In this document: piece after piece, positions 13,013 to 13,065 of the stretch
Layout: the number at the start of each line of letters is the position of its first letter
Position numbering within the stretch: position 1 is the stretch's first letter
Made by a program: the position numbers and the translations under genes
The notes under the pieces: model-generated
The model's database searches: none
Seen by the model: only the letters and a program-made list of their open reading frames with translations
What the model was told of the DNA's origin: nothing
NCBI GenBank assembly: GCA_002254825.2
Contig: NJEL02000049.1
Location: 1 to 13,065, forward strand
Source: Methanosarcinales archaeon ex4572_44
Lineage (GTDB): Archaea; Halobacteriota; Methanosarcinia; Methanosarcinales; EX4572-44
Direction of reading: 5' to 3'
Length of the DNA: 13,065 bases

Positions 13013-13065
13013 ATGAAGAAGATCGGAGTGCTCGTATCTGGGAGAGGCTCGAATCTCCAAGCCAT
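13013..13065 (+). CDS. purN: Phosphoribosylglycinamide formyltransferase PurN, 5' fragment cut by window end
   Basis: Only 17 codons are visible: MKKIGVLVSGRGSNLQA. This is the typical PurN N-terminus, a beta strand followed by SGxGSNLQA, the loop that binds the phosphate of GAR. The enzyme transfers a formyl group from 10-formyl-tetrahydrofolate in purine synthesis. It starts 7 nt after the preceding small gene, without a clear ribosome binding site of its own, suggesting coupled translation. The rest lies outside the window. Confidence 0.85.
   Translation, partial: MKKIGVLVSGRGSNLQA

Overview
The window looks like a piece of an archaeal chromosome, most likely a euryarchaeote from the methanogen/alkane-oxidiser group (Methanosarcinales, Syntrophoarchaeales or ANME-like). 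The archaeal markers are a GHMP-type shikimate kinase, an archaeosine tRNA-guanine transglycosylase, an archaeal-type Thi4 (His in place of the sulfur-donor Cys), and a tRNA-Trp whose intron carries a box C/D methylation guide RNA. A membrane-anchored pentaheme cytochrome c and a CooC-like nickel ATPase for CO dehydrogenase point to that lineage. Species cannot be fixed from this sequence alone.

Layout: 66-467 (+) is an unrecognised soluble protein. 496-1640 (-) is an aroK-aroQ pair with a 4-nt overlap, behind a probable leaderless promoter. 1843-1915 (-) is tRNA-Arg(CCU). At 1940-3981 two divergent genes, a DUF92 membrane protein and a cis-prenyltransferase homologue that has lost its catalytic motif, suggest a polyprenyl-phosphate (glycan carrier lipid) function. 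4068-4807 (+) is a thi4 gene that has lost its N-terminus. 4868-5461 (-) is the pentaheme cytochrome. 5462-5908 has no gene but holds palindromes and a 26-bp tandem duplication. 5909-6251 (+) is a 2TM-domain gene broken by a 55-bp tandem duplication. 6252-6439 has a strong GC hairpin between convergent genes.

The minus strand then carries cooC and tgtA (6440-8672), an intergenic stem-loop (8837-8885), and trpD-trpF (8982-10710) with overlapping ends. A possible small membrane protein follows on the plus strand (10838-11008). The intron-containing tRNA-Trp is at 11121-11363. A final plus-strand cluster has a (Re)-citrate synthase/homocitrate synthase-like enzyme, a small helical protein translated from an overlap, and the start of purN, cut by the window end.

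Functionally, most genes are anabolic: chorismate and tryptophan, thiazole, citrate or homocitrate, purine, archaeosine and lipid carrier. CooC links to CODH/acetyl-CoA synthase, which would supply the acetyl-CoA used by a Re-citrate synthase. No complete new defence or mobile system was found. The most notable signals are the degenerate cis-prenyltransferase subunit, the intronic guide RNA whose two guides fit C34 and C39 of its own host tRNA, the two tandem duplications about 50 bp apart with one breaking a gene, the beheaded thi4, and the Re-citrate synthase candidate.
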